A stretch of 5,814 nucleotides of DNA from positions 1 through 5,814 of the forward strand of contig CAMODS010000091.1 in assembly GCA_946611525.1 (NCBI GenBank). The letters run 5' to 3'. The position numbers and the translations under genes are program-made. Below are positions 5,808-5,814 of the stretch, in pieces. This stretch comes from an uncultured Lachnospiraceae bacterium. Lineage in GTDB: Bacteria > Bacillota > Clostridia > Lachnospirales > Lachnospiraceae. The stretch's first letter is position 1, and each line of letters starts with the position of its first letter. The notes beneath the pieces are model-generated. The model was not told where the DNA came from. It did no database searches and saw nothing but the letters and a program-made list of their open reading frames with translations.

Positions 5808-5814
5808 CCTCCTT
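5808..5814 (-). promoter_or_regulatory. Ribosome binding site of the AICAR transformylase gene
   Basis: Minus-strand AAGGAGG is a full anti-16S match, 5 bases before the ATG. It fixes the start at 5802 and excludes an N-terminal cyclohydrolase domain in this reading frame. Confidence 0.85.

Overview
The window looks like a piece of a Clostridia (Bacillota) chromosome, most likely Lachnospiraceae. This is inferred from strong AGGAGG-type ribosome sites, sigma-A-like promoters, a free-standing AICAR transformylase instead of a bifunctional PurH, a TmcAL (YlbM) homologue, a tRNA gene without an encoded CCA, and a dispersed repeat of the form GATCCTTCGCTTCGCTCAGG. No phage, transposon or CRISPR sequence is visible, and the main genes belong to known families.

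Left block (1-2009, minus strand): a membrane-anchored nucleotide-sugar 4,6-dehydratase of the CapD/PglF/WbpM type (126-2009) has its own promoter. It is followed by the first 18 codons of another minus-strand gene that leaves the window at base 1. Between them lie two tandem units of a dispersed repeat, and the second unit supplies the dehydratase's last two codons and its stop codon. This block probably belongs to surface-glycan synthesis.

Middle block (2010-3169): a 155-base divergent intergenic region holds a promoter facing each way and a short palindrome. To its right is a plus-strand gene for a LacI/RbsB-type sugar-binding fold (2165-3031) with neither a DNA-binding head nor an export signal. 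It is followed by two imperfect hairpins that share an arm, then by a bidirectional Rho-independent terminator.

Right block (3170-5814, minus strand): a housekeeping transcription unit reads AICAR formyltransferase (last-but-one step of purine synthesis), then TmcAL (tRNA-Met ac4C synthesis, only 38 bases between them), then tRNA-Thr(CGU). The tRNA has its own near-consensus promoter in the 41 bases after the tmcAL stop. The shared terminator closes this unit from the right and the binding-protein gene from the left.

The items most worth a second look are the headless cytosolic sugar-binding protein with its palindromic promoter, the paired alternative hairpins at the end of that gene, and the repeat-derived C-terminus of the dehydratase. 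I see no clear evidence of a new multi-gene system.
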